Shown piece after piece: positions 35,340-48,510 of a DNA stretch of 64,000 nt (positions are counted from its first letter, which is position 1; each line of letters opens with the position of its first letter). Below the pieces are notes generated by a model, which saw nothing but the letters and a program-made list of their open reading frames with translations, was not told where the DNA came from and ran no database searches. The translations under genes were made by a program, and so were the position numbers. Source of the DNA: Glandiceps talaboti (lineage: Eukaryota; Hemichordata; Enteropneusta; Spengelidae); assembly GCF_964340395.1 (NCBI RefSeq), contig NC_135567.1, positions 310,001 through 374,000 on the forward strand. Direction: 5' to 3'.

Positions 35340-35972
35340 GAAAATACCGCCAATGGTGTTGTAGCACAACTGTACACCTTTTTAAAATGTTTATCCATAT
35401 TCTAGTCCATGCTAACAATAGGTGTTCATTTGCTGAATCCAGTTGCCTATCCGACCATGTTGTTATCTGTGCTATATACGCGATCATTTGGCTGTTGCTA
35501 TGGACGTGGTCATGTTGCTAGATATATTTGCATACATTTTTTAATGTTTTTGTTCACCTGTATATGAATTCCTGATATCATCTTTGCAATATACGTGATC
35601 ATTTGGCTGTTGCTATGGGCGTGGTCTTGTTGCTAGGCAAATTTACATACATTTTTTTGAATATTTACTCAATTGTCTATTAATCCCCGTTGTTTTCTTC
35701 GCAATATATGTGATCATTTGGTTTTTGCTATGGGCATGGTCTTGTTGCTAGGCACATTTGCATACATTCTTTGAATGTTTATTCAATTGTCTATTAATCC
35801 CTGTTATCTTTGTGAAATACATAACCATTTTGCCAACCAAATATCACGGCAATCGGTTTTTGACTTTAAGTTGTTTACACACACACACACACACATCCAC
35901 AAAGACAGACAGACAGATGCCAGGCAATGCCTATAGCACTACTGAACCTCAGTTCAGTTGTGCTAAAAAAAA
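35340..35972 (+). mobile_element. Dispersed family A, copy 2 (most complete)
   Basis: Starts GAAAATACCGCCAATGG like copy 1. It has three modules with TTGG(C/T)TGTTGCTATGG or its TTGGTTTTTGCTATGG variant (near 35,487, 35,603 and 35,718) plus a fourth decayed one ending GACTTTAAGTTGTTTACAC. An AC tract (35879-35895), GACAGACAGACAGATGCC and the conserved tail follow, with the hairpin 35935-35964 and an A-run. There is no ORF. Copy 1 lacks the third module, so copies differ in module number, as expected from recombination among tandem modules. Confidence 0.82.
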
Positions 35973-36220
35973 TGTTTTTCGTGAGTTTGAGAGTTGTGCA
36001 GTACTAAGACATCATTGAAAAATTATCCTCTGTATTTTGAAAAGAAGCAAGCTGATTAAAACATCCAAATCTTTTGTGATAAAATCAGTGTAGACTCAAT
36101 CGTTGACGTCCCCCTCTACAACGCAACATTCAGGTATGGTTAAAAAAACATGGACACCACGATCGTGTTCCGGCAATGACGCAATTTTCCAAAGACTCCC
36201 GAAGCAAAATGCTCATCAAA

Positions 36221-36363
36221 GATTTCCAAAAAAATCAATTTTTCATTATCAATACATGTATCATACTTTCGTCAAAAATGTCATACAAATCTTTAATCAC
36301 CCATGAAAATTATGTCATTTGCAGGCACAAAGTTGGAAACCTTGGAAACCTATTTACATACTA
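36221..36363 (-). repeat. Inverted-repeat arm, right (family C)
   Basis: Reverse-complement partner of 33936-34070. It carries an extra stretch of about 8 bp in the middle (ATGTATTGATAATG region) compared with the left arm. The sequence between the arms includes the P2X7-like exon, the 21-bp palindromic array and family A copy 2, so if this was one element it has received later insertions. Confidence 0.8.
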
Positions 36364-36502
36364 TTTAAGCATTTTGACCGAAAGTCACATTGTTTTAAAC
36401 AAAACACACATCTCTGATGAGACCATTTTCATTTGAACAAACTGTCATCTTCATGCTCTATATCATGTATATGTACATGTGTCCCCAACAAATACCAATT
36501 AG

Positions 36503-36538
36503 GCAATCGTTCTGGCAGTTTTTTACTTTAAGTTGTTT

Positions 36539-36573
<35 letters not shown>

Positions 36574-36576
36574 CAC
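36503..36576 (+). mobile_element. Family A fragment with CA tract
   Basis: Only the segment just upstream of the microsatellite is recognisable (GGCAATCG, then TTTTACTTTAAGTTGTTTAC), followed by (AC)n 36540-36576. The hairpin tail is missing; a C-rich tract replaces it. Confidence 0.6.
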
Positions 36577-36645
36577 CACACCCCATACCCCTACCCACCA
36601 CCCCCATACCCCCATCCTACCCACCATCCTACCCACCACCCCAAT
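36577..36645. repeat. C-rich low-complexity tract
   Basis: Plus strand of A/C/T with CCCCAT, CCCACC and CCTACC repeats and no G, directly after the AC tract; probably microsatellite-derived. Confidence 0.85.
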
Positions 36646-37086
36646 TTCAGGGTTTACTGTAAAGGAGAATTAACAGGTTCCCAGGCTTCTGTAATACCTC
36701 CCTTGGAAGGTTTCTAAAATTGGACTATAATTGTAACTTCAAGGTTACCATGGCTACAAAACATAATGACTATTGTCTAGATGTATAGTTTAGTATTAAC
36801 ATACACATGTATGTGTTATGTAACCATTTGTATGAGTCTGTCCATCTATACAGTACATGCACAAAGACATCTCTATAATGATCTGTTTTCCTATCTCATC
36901 TACAGTTCATTGACCTTTCTCCAAATGTTTCCCATGCATACCAATCCCCTTAAGTTCCATACAATTAACTTTACTACATGTACAATCTCATTAAACATAA
37001 AACAGATATTCTTTTAATCACCATCTCAAAGAAATTACTTTCTATTACTCATGCACATGTTTACTCCCAAGATGAATGTGGACATG
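36646..37086. other. AT-rich spacer
   Basis: About 440 bp without recognised features. The 78-codon plus frame (36781-37017) shows no domain. Confidence 0.5.
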
Positions 37087-37191
37087 TATGTGTAAGTGTA
37101 TGTATGTATGTATGTATGTATGTAATGTATATGTATGAGTGTGTATGTATGTACCATATGTATGTATGTATTTGTATGTATGTATGTAATG

Positions 37192-37223
<32 letters not shown>

Positions 37224-37382
37224 TGTATGTATGTATGTATGTATGTATGTGTGTGTATGTATGTACCATATGTATGTATGTATTTGTGTGTGTATATATG
37301 TATGTATGTTGTATGTATGTATGTATGTATGTATGTATGTATGTATGTATGTATGTATGTATGTGCATTGTATACGTGTGTA
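37087..37382. repeat. (ATGT)n compound microsatellite
   Basis: About 300 bp of ATGT/TGTA repeats interrupted by a recurring phrase (GTGTATGTATGTACCATATG, near 37140 and 37250). A 100-bp-scale duplication is therefore laid over the 4-bp period. Open on both strands because the 12-bp superperiod lacks stops; not coding. The 34-bp array follows within a few bases. Confidence 0.95.
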
Positions 37383-37390
37383 TGTAACAC

Positions 37391-40300
37391 AGTCTCCAAA
37401 CACTAAACTAGTATTGTAACCTACTGTCTCCATACACTAATCTAGTATTGTAACCTACTGTCTCCATACACTAAACTAGTATTGTAACATACTGTCTCCA
37501 TACACTAAACTAGTATTGTAACCTACTGTCTCCATACACTAAACTAGTATTGTAACCTACTGTCTCCATACACTAAACTAGTATTGTAACCTACTCTCTC
37601 CATACACTAAACTAGTATTGTAACCTACTGTCTCCATACACTAAACTAGTATTGTAACCTACTGTCTCCATACACTAAACTAGTATTGTAACCTACTGTC
37701 TCCATACACTAAACTAGTATTGTTACCTACTGTCTCCATACACTAAACTAGTATTGTAACCTACTGTCTCCATACACTAAACTAGTATTGTAACCTACTG
37801 TCTCCATACACTAAACTAGTATTGTAACCTACTGTCTCCATACACTAAACTAGTATTGTAACCTACTGTCTCCATACACTAAACTAGTATTGTAACCTAC
37901 TGTCTCCATACACTAAACTAGTATTGTAACCTACTGTCTCCATACACTAAACTAGTATTGTAACCTACTGTCTCCATACACTAAACTAGTATTGTAACCT
38001 ACTGTCTCCATACACTAAACTAGTATTGTAACCTACTGTCTCCATACACTAAACTAGTATTGTTACCTACTGTCTCCATACACTAAACTAGTATTGTAAC
38101 CTACTGTCTCCATACACTAAACTAGTATTGTAACCTACTGTCTCCATACACTAAACTAGTATTGTAACCTACTGTCTCCATACACTAAACTAGTATTGTA
38201 ACCTACTGTCTCCATACACTAAACTAGTATTGTAACCTACTGTCTCCATACACTAAACTAGTATTGTAACCTACTGTCTCCATACACTAAACTAGTATTG
38301 TAACCTACTGTCTCCATACACTAAACTAGTATTGTAACCTACTGTCTCCATACACTAAACTAGTATTGTAACCTACTGTCTCCATACACTAAACTAGTAT
38401 TGTAACCTACTGTCTCCATACACTAAACTAGTATTGTAACCTACTGTCTCCATACACTAAACTAGTATTGTAACCTACTGTCTCCATACACTAAACTAGT
38501 ATTGTAACCTACTGTCTCCATACACTAAACTAGTATTGTAACCTACTGTCTCCATACACTAAACTAGTATTGTAACCTACTGTCTCCATACACTAAACTA
38601 GTATTGTAACCTACTGTCTCCATACACTAAACTAGTATTGTAACCTACTGTCTCCATACACTAATCTAGTATTGTAACCTACTGTCTCCATACACTAAAC
38701 TAGTATTGTAACCTACTGTCTCCATACACTAAACCAGTATTGTAACCTACTGTCTCCATACACTAAACCAGTATGGTAACCTACTGTCTAAATACACTAA
38801 ACCAGTATTGTAACCTACTCTCTCCATACACTAATCTAGTATTGTAACCTACTGTCTACATACACTAATCTAGTATTGTAACCTACTGTCTCCATACACT
38901 AAACTAGTATTGTAACCTACTGTCTCCATACACTAAACCAGTATTGTAACCTACTGTCTCCATACACTAAACTAGTATTGTAACCTACTGTCTCCATACA
39001 CTAATCTAGTATTGTAACCTACTGTCTCCATACACTAAACTAGTATTATAACCTACTGTCTCCATACACTAAACCAGTATTGTAACCTACTGTCTCCATA
39101 CACTAAACTAGTATTGTAACCTACTGTCTCCATACACTAAACTAGTATTGTAACCTACTGTCTCCATACACTAAACTAGTATTGTAACCTACTGTCTCCA
39201 TACACTAAACTAGTATTGTAACCTACTGTCTCCATACACTAAACTAGTATTGTAACCTACTGTCTCCATACACTAAACTAGTATTATAACCTACTGTCTC
39301 CATACACTAAACTAGTATTGTAACCTACTGTCTCCATACACTAAACTAGTATTGTAACCTACTCTCTCCATACACTAAACTAATATTGTAACCTACTGTC
39401 TCCATACACTAAACTAATATTGTAACCTACTGTCTCCATACACTAAACTAATATTGTAATCTACTCTCTCCATACACTAAACTAGTATTGTAACCTACTG
39501 TCTCCATACACTAAACCAGTATTGTAACCTACTGTCTCCATACACTAAACTAGTATTGTAACCTACTGTCTCCATACACTAAACTAGTATTGTAACCTAC
39601 TGTCTCCATACACTAAACTAGTATTGTAACCTACTGTCTCCATACACTAAACTAGTATTGTAACCTACTGTCTCCATACACTAAACTAATATTGTAACCT
39701 ACTGTCTCCATACACTAAACTAGTATTGTAACCTACTGTCTCCATACACTAAACTAATATTGTAACCTACTGTCTCCATACACTAAACTAGTATTGTAAC
39801 CTACTGTCTCCATACACTAAACTAATATTGTAACCTACTGTCTCCATACACTAAACTAATATTGTAACCTACTGTCTCCATACACTAAACTAATATTGTA
39901 ATCTACTGTCTCCATACACTAAACTAATATTGTAACCTACTGTCTCCATACACTAAACTAGTATTGTAACCTACTGTCTCCATACACTAAACTAATATTG
40001 TAACCTACTGTCTCCATACACTAAACTAGTATTGTAACCTACTCTCTCCATACACTAAACTAATATTGTAACCTACTGTCTCCATACACTAAACTAATAT
40101 TGTAACCTACTGTCTCCATACACTAAACTAATATTGTAATCTACTCTCTCCATACACTAAACTAGTATTGTAACCTACTGTCTCCATACACTAAACCAGT
40201 ATTGTAACCTACTGTCTCCATACACTAAACTAGTATTGTAACCTACTGTCTCCATACACTAAACTAGTATTGTAACCTACTGTCTCCATACACTAAACTA

Positions 40301-41594
40301 GTATTGTAACCTACTGTCTCCATACACTAAACTAGTATTGTAACCTACTGTCTCCATACACTAAACTAATATTGTAACCTACTGTCTCCATACACTAAAC
40401 TAGTATTGTAACCTACTGTCTCCATACACTAAACTAATATTGTAACCTACTGTCTCCATACACTAAACTAGTATTGTAACCTACTGTCTCCATACACTAA
40501 ACTAATATTGTAACCTACTGTCTCCATACACTAAACTAGTATTGTAACCTACTGTCTCCATACACTAAACTAGTATTGTAACCTACTGTCTCCATACACT
40601 AAACTAGTATTGTAACCTACTGTCTCCATACACTAAACTAGTATTGTAACCTACTGTCTCCATACACTAAACTAGTATTGTAACCTACTGTCTCCATACA
40701 CTAAACTAGTATTGTAACCTACTGTCTCCATACACTAAACTAGTATTGTAACCTACTGTCTCCATACACTAAACTAGTATTGTAACCTACTGTCTCCATA
40801 CACTAAACCAGTATTGTAACCTACTGTCTCCATACACTAAACTAGTATTGTAACCTACTGTCTCCATACACTAATCTAGTATTGTAACCTACTGTCGCCA
40901 TACACTAAACTAGTATTGTAACCTACTGTCTCCATACACTAAACTAGTATTGTAACCTACTGTCTCCATACACTAAACTAGTATTGTAACCTACTGTCTC
41001 CATACACTAAACTAGTATTGTAACCTACTGTCTCCATACACTAAACTAGTATTGTAACCTACTGTCTCCATACACTAAACTAGTATTGTAACCTACTGTC
41101 TCCATACACTAAACTAGTATTGTAACCTACTGTCTCCATACACTAAACTAGTATTGTAACCTACTGTCTCCATACACTAAACTAGTATTGTAACCTACTG
41201 TCTCCATACACTAAACTAGTATTGTAACCTACTCTCTCCATACACTAAACTAATATTGTAACCTACTCTCTCCATACACTAAACTAGTATTGTAATCTAC
41301 TCTCTCCATACACTAAACTAGTATTGTAACCTACTGTCTCCATACACTAAACTAGTATTGTAACCTACTGTCTCCATACACTAAACTAGTATTGTAACCT
41401 ACTGTCTCCATACACTAAACTAGTATTGTAACCTACTGTCTCCATACACTAAACTAATATTGTAATCTACTCTCTCCATACTCTAAACTAGTATTGTAAC
41501 CTACTGTCTCCATACACTAAACTAGTATTGTAACCTACTGTCTCCATACACTAAACTAGTATTGTAACCTACTGTCTCCATACACTAAACTAGT
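37391..41594. repeat. 34-bp minisatellite, about 124 copies
   Basis: Unit CATACACTAAACTAGTATTG plus TAACCTACTGTCTC. Very uniform in the left third; variants AATATT, CCAGTATT, AATCTAGT and CTCTCTCC are clustered. The cluster with AATATT and AATCTACTCTC at about 39361-39480 recurs at 40041-40160, with matching order around it. This is a 680-bp (20-unit) tandem duplication. The unit contains the palindrome ACTAGT. Confidence 0.98.
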
Positions 41595-41977
41595 CTATCG
41601 ACATGCTATACATTAACAATACAAAGCTAAAGACGACAGAAACCGAAAACCTTTTAAAGCATTCAAAAGCAGAAAAGTACATGTGATTTTAGTTTTGGTA
41701 CATTAGTAGCTTTGGTTAAATAAATAATACCCAGACAAATACTAAACCTATATATCTACATGTGATCCTACAAAAGCCATCGAGGAAAACCTTTTAAAGG
41801 CATTTAGAATAAAACTACTAAATGATTTATAAATATCATATTTGTTACAATATTACATGAACAGGTGGTCAAAATTATTAAGTATCATATTCCAGGATAA
41901 ATTTACAATTCATCAATCTGGCATATATGTTTCAATAACTAGAATGGAAAGTTAGTATAATGGTGTTTTCAAAGACA
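41595..41977. other. AT-rich spacer
   Basis: About 380 bp. The phrase GAAAACCTTTTAAAG occurs twice (near 41,646 and 41,787). No gene recognised. Confidence 0.5.
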
Positions 41978-42396
41978 ATAAAGTTAACATGAATCCTATA
42001 ATATTATAAAGTTAGCATGAATCCTATAATATTATAAAGTTAGCATGAATCCTATAATATTATAAAGTTAGCATGAATCCTATAATATTATAAAGTTAAC
42101 ATGAATCCTATAATATCATAAAGTTAGCATGAATCCTATAATATTATAAAGTTAACATGAATCCTATAATATTATAAAGTTAACATGAATCCTATAATAT
42201 TATAAAGTTAACATGAATCCTATAATATTATAAAGTTAGCATGAATCCTATAATATTATAAAGTTAGCATGAATCCTATAATATCATAAAGTTAACATGA
42301 ATCCTATAATATTATAAAGTTAGCATGAATCCTATAATATTATAAAGTTAGCATGAATCCTATAATATTATAAAGTTAGCATGAATCCTATAATAA
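41978..42396. repeat. 28-bp minisatellite, 15 copies
   Basis: Unit AGTTAGCATGAATCCTATAA plus TATTATAA, with GTTAGC/GTTAAC as the main variant. Each unit junction holds the perfect 12-bp palindrome TATAATATTATA. Confidence 0.97.
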
Positions 42397-42417
42397 TAGA
42401 TAATTATATTCAATGAC

Positions 42418-43206
42418 TATGATATCATGTGATTCATGTATTTAATTTATCTATGATATCATGTGATTCATGTATTTAATTTATCTATGATATCACGTGA
42501 TTCAAGTATTTAATCTATCTATGATATGTGATTCATGTATTTAATCTATCTATGATATCATGTGATTCATGTATTTAATCTATCTATGATATCATGTGAT
42601 TCATGTAATTAATCTATCTATGATATCATGTGATTCATGTATTTAATTTATCTATGATATCATGTGATTCATGTATTTAATCTATCTATGATATCATGTG
42701 ATTCAAGTATTTAATTTATCTATGATATCGTGTGATTCATGTAATTAATCTATCTATGATATCATGTGATTCATGTATTTAATCTATTTATGATATCATG
42801 TGATTCATGTATTTAATTTATCTATGATATCATGTGATTCATGTATTTAATCTATCTATGATATCATGTGATTCATGTATTTAATCTATCTATATCATGT
42901 GATTCAAGTATTTAATTTATCTATGATATCATGTGATTCATGTATTTAATCTATCTATGATATGTGATTCATGTATTTAATCTATCTATGATATCATGTG
43001 ATTCATGTATTTAATCTATCTATATCATGTGATTCAAGTATTTAATCTATCTATGATATCATGTGATTCATGTATTTAATCTATCTATGATATGTGATTC
43101 AAATATTTAATTTATCTATGATATCATGTGATTCATGTATTTAATCTATCTATGATATCATGTGATTCATGTATTTAATCTATCTATGATATCATGTGAT
43201 TCATGT
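42418..43206. repeat. 34-bp minisatellite, about 23 copies
   Basis: Units with GATATCATGTGATTCATG and TATTTAATCTATCTAT. Shorter units lack ATCA or TGAT within the GATATCA block; these deletions recur at intervals (42,528, 42,893, 42,961, 43,021, 43,089), so deleted forms were copied. The palindrome ATGATATCAT is in most units. Confidence 0.96.
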
Positions 43207-44284
43207 TTTTTTGTTTTCAATAACTACAGTCAAGTACTAAGGTTGTAATATATGTACTCCTAAATGCAATATGAATTTCTCAACAAATGCTGCAATATTA
43301 GATATTGTAAACTTAGATATTTTCACCACTAGAGAATTTTGCAATTTTACAGTCAAACACTAATTTTGTTAATTACCAGACTGGTACATTATGTTTATGT
43401 ATGTACAGGCACTGCTTATTTTTACATTTCTGTTTTCCAGCAAAAAAGGAAAAATATTTCAGCAAATATTTCCAAGTTTACAGTAACTACGCTATGATAA
43501 ATGTTAATGTCATTATACACAGGTACTGAATATTTATCTGTCATATTTTGTCTGGATAATTACATTGAATGTTAATGTAGAATACTATTGTTCTAAATCT
43601 CTATGCTATTACCATAGGCTATGTTAACTATAGTGTCTTTCTCTACCATCTGTTGCACTGCACTATCATAATTCTATTTTAAAATTTATCAATGTCTTTG
43701 TCTCATATTTTCAAAAACCTCACAATTTACCAGTAATTAGTGACAATAACACAAATATTTCAACAAGCGACCTATCGGTCAAAATAGCTCCACTGTTCTT
43801 TTTATTTTTTATTTTGGTAACATGTAGAAGTGGTTCAGTTGCAGCTCTTCACTATGTAGTTTTGTTTTAGGGATGTAATTAAAGTGGTTAGTGGTTTCAT
43901 ATGATGACTCACTATAAAACACATTTTACACAGAAAGTTGGTAAAATATTGTACTTTTATACCATAGTCACCATTTCACAAAAAATCTACTGTTATGAAA
44001 ATTACACAAAATCTCAGAAAAATAATGACTGGGAAATGCACAAAAAAGGATTTTTGAGGTTGGCTATGAATAATTCCAGTGTCTTACAGCTTTAACCCTG
44101 GAAGATTTTAATGATGAATGAAATAAACTAGGGATCTAAAATAATTTTGAAGCAATTCGAATTTCAATTTTCTAACAAACTTACCAAAACACTGTCCATA
44201 ATTGTCAATAACATTCAACTTGTAGTAGACATAACAACATCTGATATTTTAATTTAATAGTCTATGGACCTCCTTGCAGGTACA
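43207..44284. other. AT-rich single-copy spacer
   Basis: About 1.1 kb, no gene, element or repeat recognised. The 64-codon frame 43901-44095 has no recognisable features. Confidence 0.5.
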
Positions 44285-44473
<189 letters not shown>

Positions 44474-45324
44474 TACACAAACATTTATTCACGGTTACGA
44501 ATTTATTTTCTCTCGAAAGCCACATCACATAATTCACCGATTTTGGGGATAAATGCTTTGTATAGAACATACCTGCAGAAGATTTACGAACCTGCTGTCC
44601 CATGGTTGTCACACATGGTGACATGACATTTTCGAAGATTCTATACATGTATGACTGCAAGGACTACGTTCAAATCCTATCTCTGTCAAGGATTTTACTA
44701 CGTGCCTAAGCACCCAGTATATCATTCGATTCATATCCACACATACTACAATTCTTCGTTCATGGATTTTGAAAAAAAGTAGAGACAGACAGCTTTAAAA
44801 TGTGACAAAAATCCCAAAATTTGTGAATTTGTGAATTTTCAGGAAAATCAGTCTAAAAATGATGATAAATGCACAAAAACAGATGTGCAAATGTAGTGTG
44901 TTTTCATTCGAGCTGATTGTCACATGAAAAGTGACAGTTTACTTAAAGTCTCGTGGACTGATTTCCAATATGGCATCGGTCACAATGCTCATTAACATAT
45001 TTTTTTTTAAATTACAAAAAAAATTCATCAAAAAAAGAAAAGAAGATGTGCTGACTTGAAATTAACAAATCTTAGTAAGCTACCCTCTGCACATCAACAC
45101 ACCAGATATCAAAGCAATCTGACAAGTAGTATTTGAGGAGATGGTGAAAATATCATTTTTGAAAAAAAAATCATAAAAAATTGAAAAAAGCACAGATCAA
45201 CTTGGCATGAACAAATCTGAATAGCCTCACCCAAGGAACATGCATACCAAATATCGTAGTATTCTGACTCTCACTTTTGAAGAAGACGATGAAAATAAAA
45301 AAAGTTGATGGACAAACCATGATC
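44474..45324. other. Spacer with degenerate modular repeats
   Basis: The right part (45,050-45,290) contains two degenerate modules (CCAGATATCAAAGCAATCTG and, later, CCAAATATCGTAGTATTCTG, about 150 bp apart) like those near 33,750-33,900. No gene found. Confidence 0.45.
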
Positions 45325-45930
45325 ACATTTGCATACATTTTTCAAATGTTTATTCATTTACCTTTCTATTCATATTGTTACAATGTATCTTTGCAATATA
45401 CATGATTATTTGGCTGTTGCTATGGGCGTGGTCTTGTTGCTAGGCACATTTGCATACATTTTTTGAATGTTTATTCATTTGTCTTTCTATTCCTCTTGTT
45501 ATCTATGCAATATACGTGATTACTTGGCTGTTGCTTTGGGTGTGGTCTTGCAAATTTACACACATTTTTTGAATGTTTATTCAATTATCTAAGAATCCCT
45601 GTTTTTCTCTTTGTGAAATACACCATTTGGCTGTTGCTATGGATGTGGTCATGGTTGCTAGGGTGTTTGTATACATTTTTTGAATGTTTACTCACTTGCC
45701 TACCAGATGATATTGTTATTTGACTAAAATATACTGCCATTTGGTTTGTTGCTAAGGGCATGGTCATGGTTGCTAGGGCCAATTTTGTAAAAATGTTTTG
45801 AAGAAAATCTGCAGAATAACACTTTCAGAAACATCTCACCAAGTTTCAGACTCATTGACCAAGTACTTTTTGAGATATGAGTTTTTGACCAAAAATTTAC
45901 ATTTTTACACCTAATTTGCATATCACTCAT
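45325..45930 (+). mobile_element. Family A-like modules, copy 4
   Basis: Four tandem modules with TTGGCTGTTGCTATGG(G/A) or close variants near 45,409, 45,523, 45,626 and 45,740 (spacing about 103-114 bp). Each is followed by GTTGCTAGG and CATACATTTTT.GAATGTTTA. There is no CA tract or hairpin tail; it continues into a CCAAGTTTCAGACTCATTGACC block. This looks like the core of the family without its ends, 850 bp downstream of the truncated copy 3. Confidence 0.72.
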
Positions 45931-46040
45931 GGGATCATTGTATGCTTAATATTTCATTGTCCATACATTCCTAGATGCATTCCCATTAAATTAACTGTCG
46001 AACACAGAACACAGAATTAACTGTAGAACACAGAATTAAG

Positions 46041-46310
46041 TGACACACAATTTGATATTTTACTGAATGGTCATGTGACACACAATTTGATATTTTACTG
46101 AATGGTCATGTGACACACAATTTGATATTTTACTGAATGGTCATGTGACACACAATTTGATATTTTACTGAATGGTCATGTGACACACAATTTGATATTT
46201 TACTGAATGGTCATGTGACACACAATTTGATATTTGATGAATGGTCATGTGACACACAATTTGATATTTGATGAATGGTCATGTGACACACAATTTGATA
46301 TTTGATGAAT
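46041..46310. repeat. 35/34-bp minisatellite, about 8 copies
   Basis: Units TGACACACAATTTGATATTT plus TACTGAATGGTCATG (35 bp). The last three carry a GATGAATGG variant one base shorter. Just upstream (45,998-46,040) GAACACAGAATTAA(C/G) recurs as a separate short repeat. Confidence 0.95.
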
Positions 46311-47354
46311 CCCTGCTGAGTGATTACAGTGATATCAAATAAACAGAGAAATGTTTAATTACAATGTAATGTTTATGGCTATGTGTATTCAGAGATGATT
46401 TATTCCATGTCTGCCCTTGCTTTTTTAACCTTTATACACAAATCTTCTGCATGATTTTGTTTCTCCCAATACATCAAGTATGGGGACTGTACCATTCCTT
46501 GACAAAAGTAGGGGTGTAAAGGTTCAATTAAAAGGGGGGGGAAATGACATCTGAATGATTGAAGTAACTGCCTCTTCAACATTTGTCTTTCATAACTAGA
46601 CTGTATTTCTAATGTTATCTTCATTTCTACACAAATCTTATCAAATGGTGTTTTTTCACAATCTGGAAGATGTACAAGAGAAGACAGAATGTTTGTCTTG
46701 TCTTGATCCTTTCAGAAATTTATAAGAAACCAACAAATACTTTGTTATTATGATTTAATAATATGTGTATGTCATATCTTAATTTCAGTTTAGGTTGTCA
46801 GCCAAGGAACAAATCTTCTCTTTTATGAATTGATCTTACAAAATTTAATAAATTTGAAATTTAGGTTTAAATGTAGAGCCAAATTACAACTTTGTGTTTA
46901 AAATGAACAAGAAAGTAAATTGTCTATCATTTATTGTATATTATTTGATTAATTCCATTGATGCAATATGAGAACAGCTGAAATATTTGAAGACATTCAT
47001 CAGTCTTGACATGGAAAAATAACACTATAAAATTTACAGATGTTTTTCTTACCTAATTGACAAAACACTTTACAAGTATTTCAACTATGTCCCTTTCATG
47101 TATGTGAACATCACCTCTCAGACAGATATATGGAATGATCCTACTTGATACATATGGATTGAGATTATACCAACATAAATGTAGGGGGAATGCTGAAACT
47201 TGAGAGCCAAGATGAAGAAATGAAAATAGCACTTTTGACATATTTACTGTAAATAAATAACCCTATCAAATCTGATTATGATTTTATTTCTTAAAGAAGA
47301 AAACAGGTGGTGACTGAAACCATGTACATGTTAGATGTTATCCCATAATATTTT
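46311..47354. other. AT-rich single-copy spacer
   Basis: About 1 kb without a supportable gene. Small minus-strand frames (46400-46624, 47053-47241) have no recognised domain. Confidence 0.5.
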
Positions 47355-47575
47355 TCTTCCTTCAGCTGAGGAAAATATGAGTGACCTAAGGGGCCTTGTC
47401 ACTATGAGTCTGGCAATTCATAATACAACCCTTAGGTCATAAGTATTTTGCAGGAAAATACTGGAGAATGATATAATTATACCATCACAGTAATATAAAG
47501 AAATAAAATTGGGGAATGTAATGGCAATTTTGAGCATTTTGATTCAAACACAGCAGAACCAATGACATACACACA
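47355..47575 (+). repeat. Dispersed repeat family B, copy 2 (plus)
   Basis: Plus-strand counterpart of 5305-5590, with landmarks GAGTGACCTAAGGGGCCTTG, TCACTATGAGT, ACAACCCTTAGGTCAT, AATTATACCA and CAGCAGAACCAATGAC. It is shorter mainly by small deletions. Confidence 0.75.
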
Positions 47576-47766
47576 TGTTGTCATGACATACATGTAGAAC
47601 GACCAGAGTATATATTCCACATTTTTTGTTGCACCTAGCTTGTGCATGGTATAATATTTTTTACAACTGCATAGAGGGTGAATGCATAGACTGATGTTTT
47701 TTGATAAAATTACAAACATTTTAGAGTATTACAGCATTAAAAGTTGGTTTTAGACAGATTTTAATA

Positions 47767-48454
47767 CTGAAATTATAGTGGGTTCTAGATAATCTGAAAT
47801 TATAGTGGGTTCTAGGTAATCTGAAATTATAGTGGGTTCTAGGTAATCTGAAATCATAGTGGGTTCTAGATAATCTGAAATTATAGTGAGTTCTAGGTAA
47901 TCTGAAATTATAGTGGGTTCTAGGTAATCTGAAATTATAGTAGGTTCTAGATAATCTGAAATTATAGTGAGTTCTAGGTAATCTGAAATTATAGTGGGTC
48001 TAGATAATCTGAAATTATAGTGGTGCTAACTGGGTTCTAGATAATCTGAAATTATAGTGGTGCTAACTGGGTTCTAGATAATCTGAAATTATAGTGGTGC
48101 TAACTGGGTTCTAGATAATCTGAAATTATAGTGGTGCTAACTGGGTTCTAGATAATCTGAAATTATAGTGGTGCTAACTGGGTTCTAGATAATCTGAAAT
48201 TATAGTGGTGCTAACTGGGTTCTAGATAATCTGAAATTATAGTGGTGCTAACTGGGTTCTAGATAATCTGAAATTATAGTGGTACTAACTAGGTTCTAGA
48301 TAATCTGAAATTATAGTGGTGCTAACTGGGTTCTAGATAATCTGTAATCAAAGTGGTGCTAAGTGGGTTCTAGATAATCTAAAATCATAGTGGGTTCTAG
48401 ATAATCTGTAATCAAAGTGGTGCTAAGTGGGTTCTAGATAATCTGAAATCATAA
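47767..48454. repeat. 27/37-bp minisatellite
   Basis: The left block has 27-bp units (CTGAAATTATAGTGGGTTCT plus AGATAAT or AGGTAAT). From about 48,009 a 10-bp insertion creates 37-bp units (TAGTGGTGCTAACTGGG). The two forms lie in separate blocks, with one 27-bp form returning near 48,380. A clear step from parent to derived unit. Confidence 0.96.
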
Positions 48455-48510
48455 TCATAAATTCTTATAAAACTTAACCAAAATATGCCAATTTGAATTA
48501 TGTGACACAT

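Noticed and set aside
44660-44680. GTTCAAATCC resembling a tRNA/SINE B box
   Set aside because: No A box at the proper distance and no cloverleaf could be drawn; a single match to a short degenerate motif.
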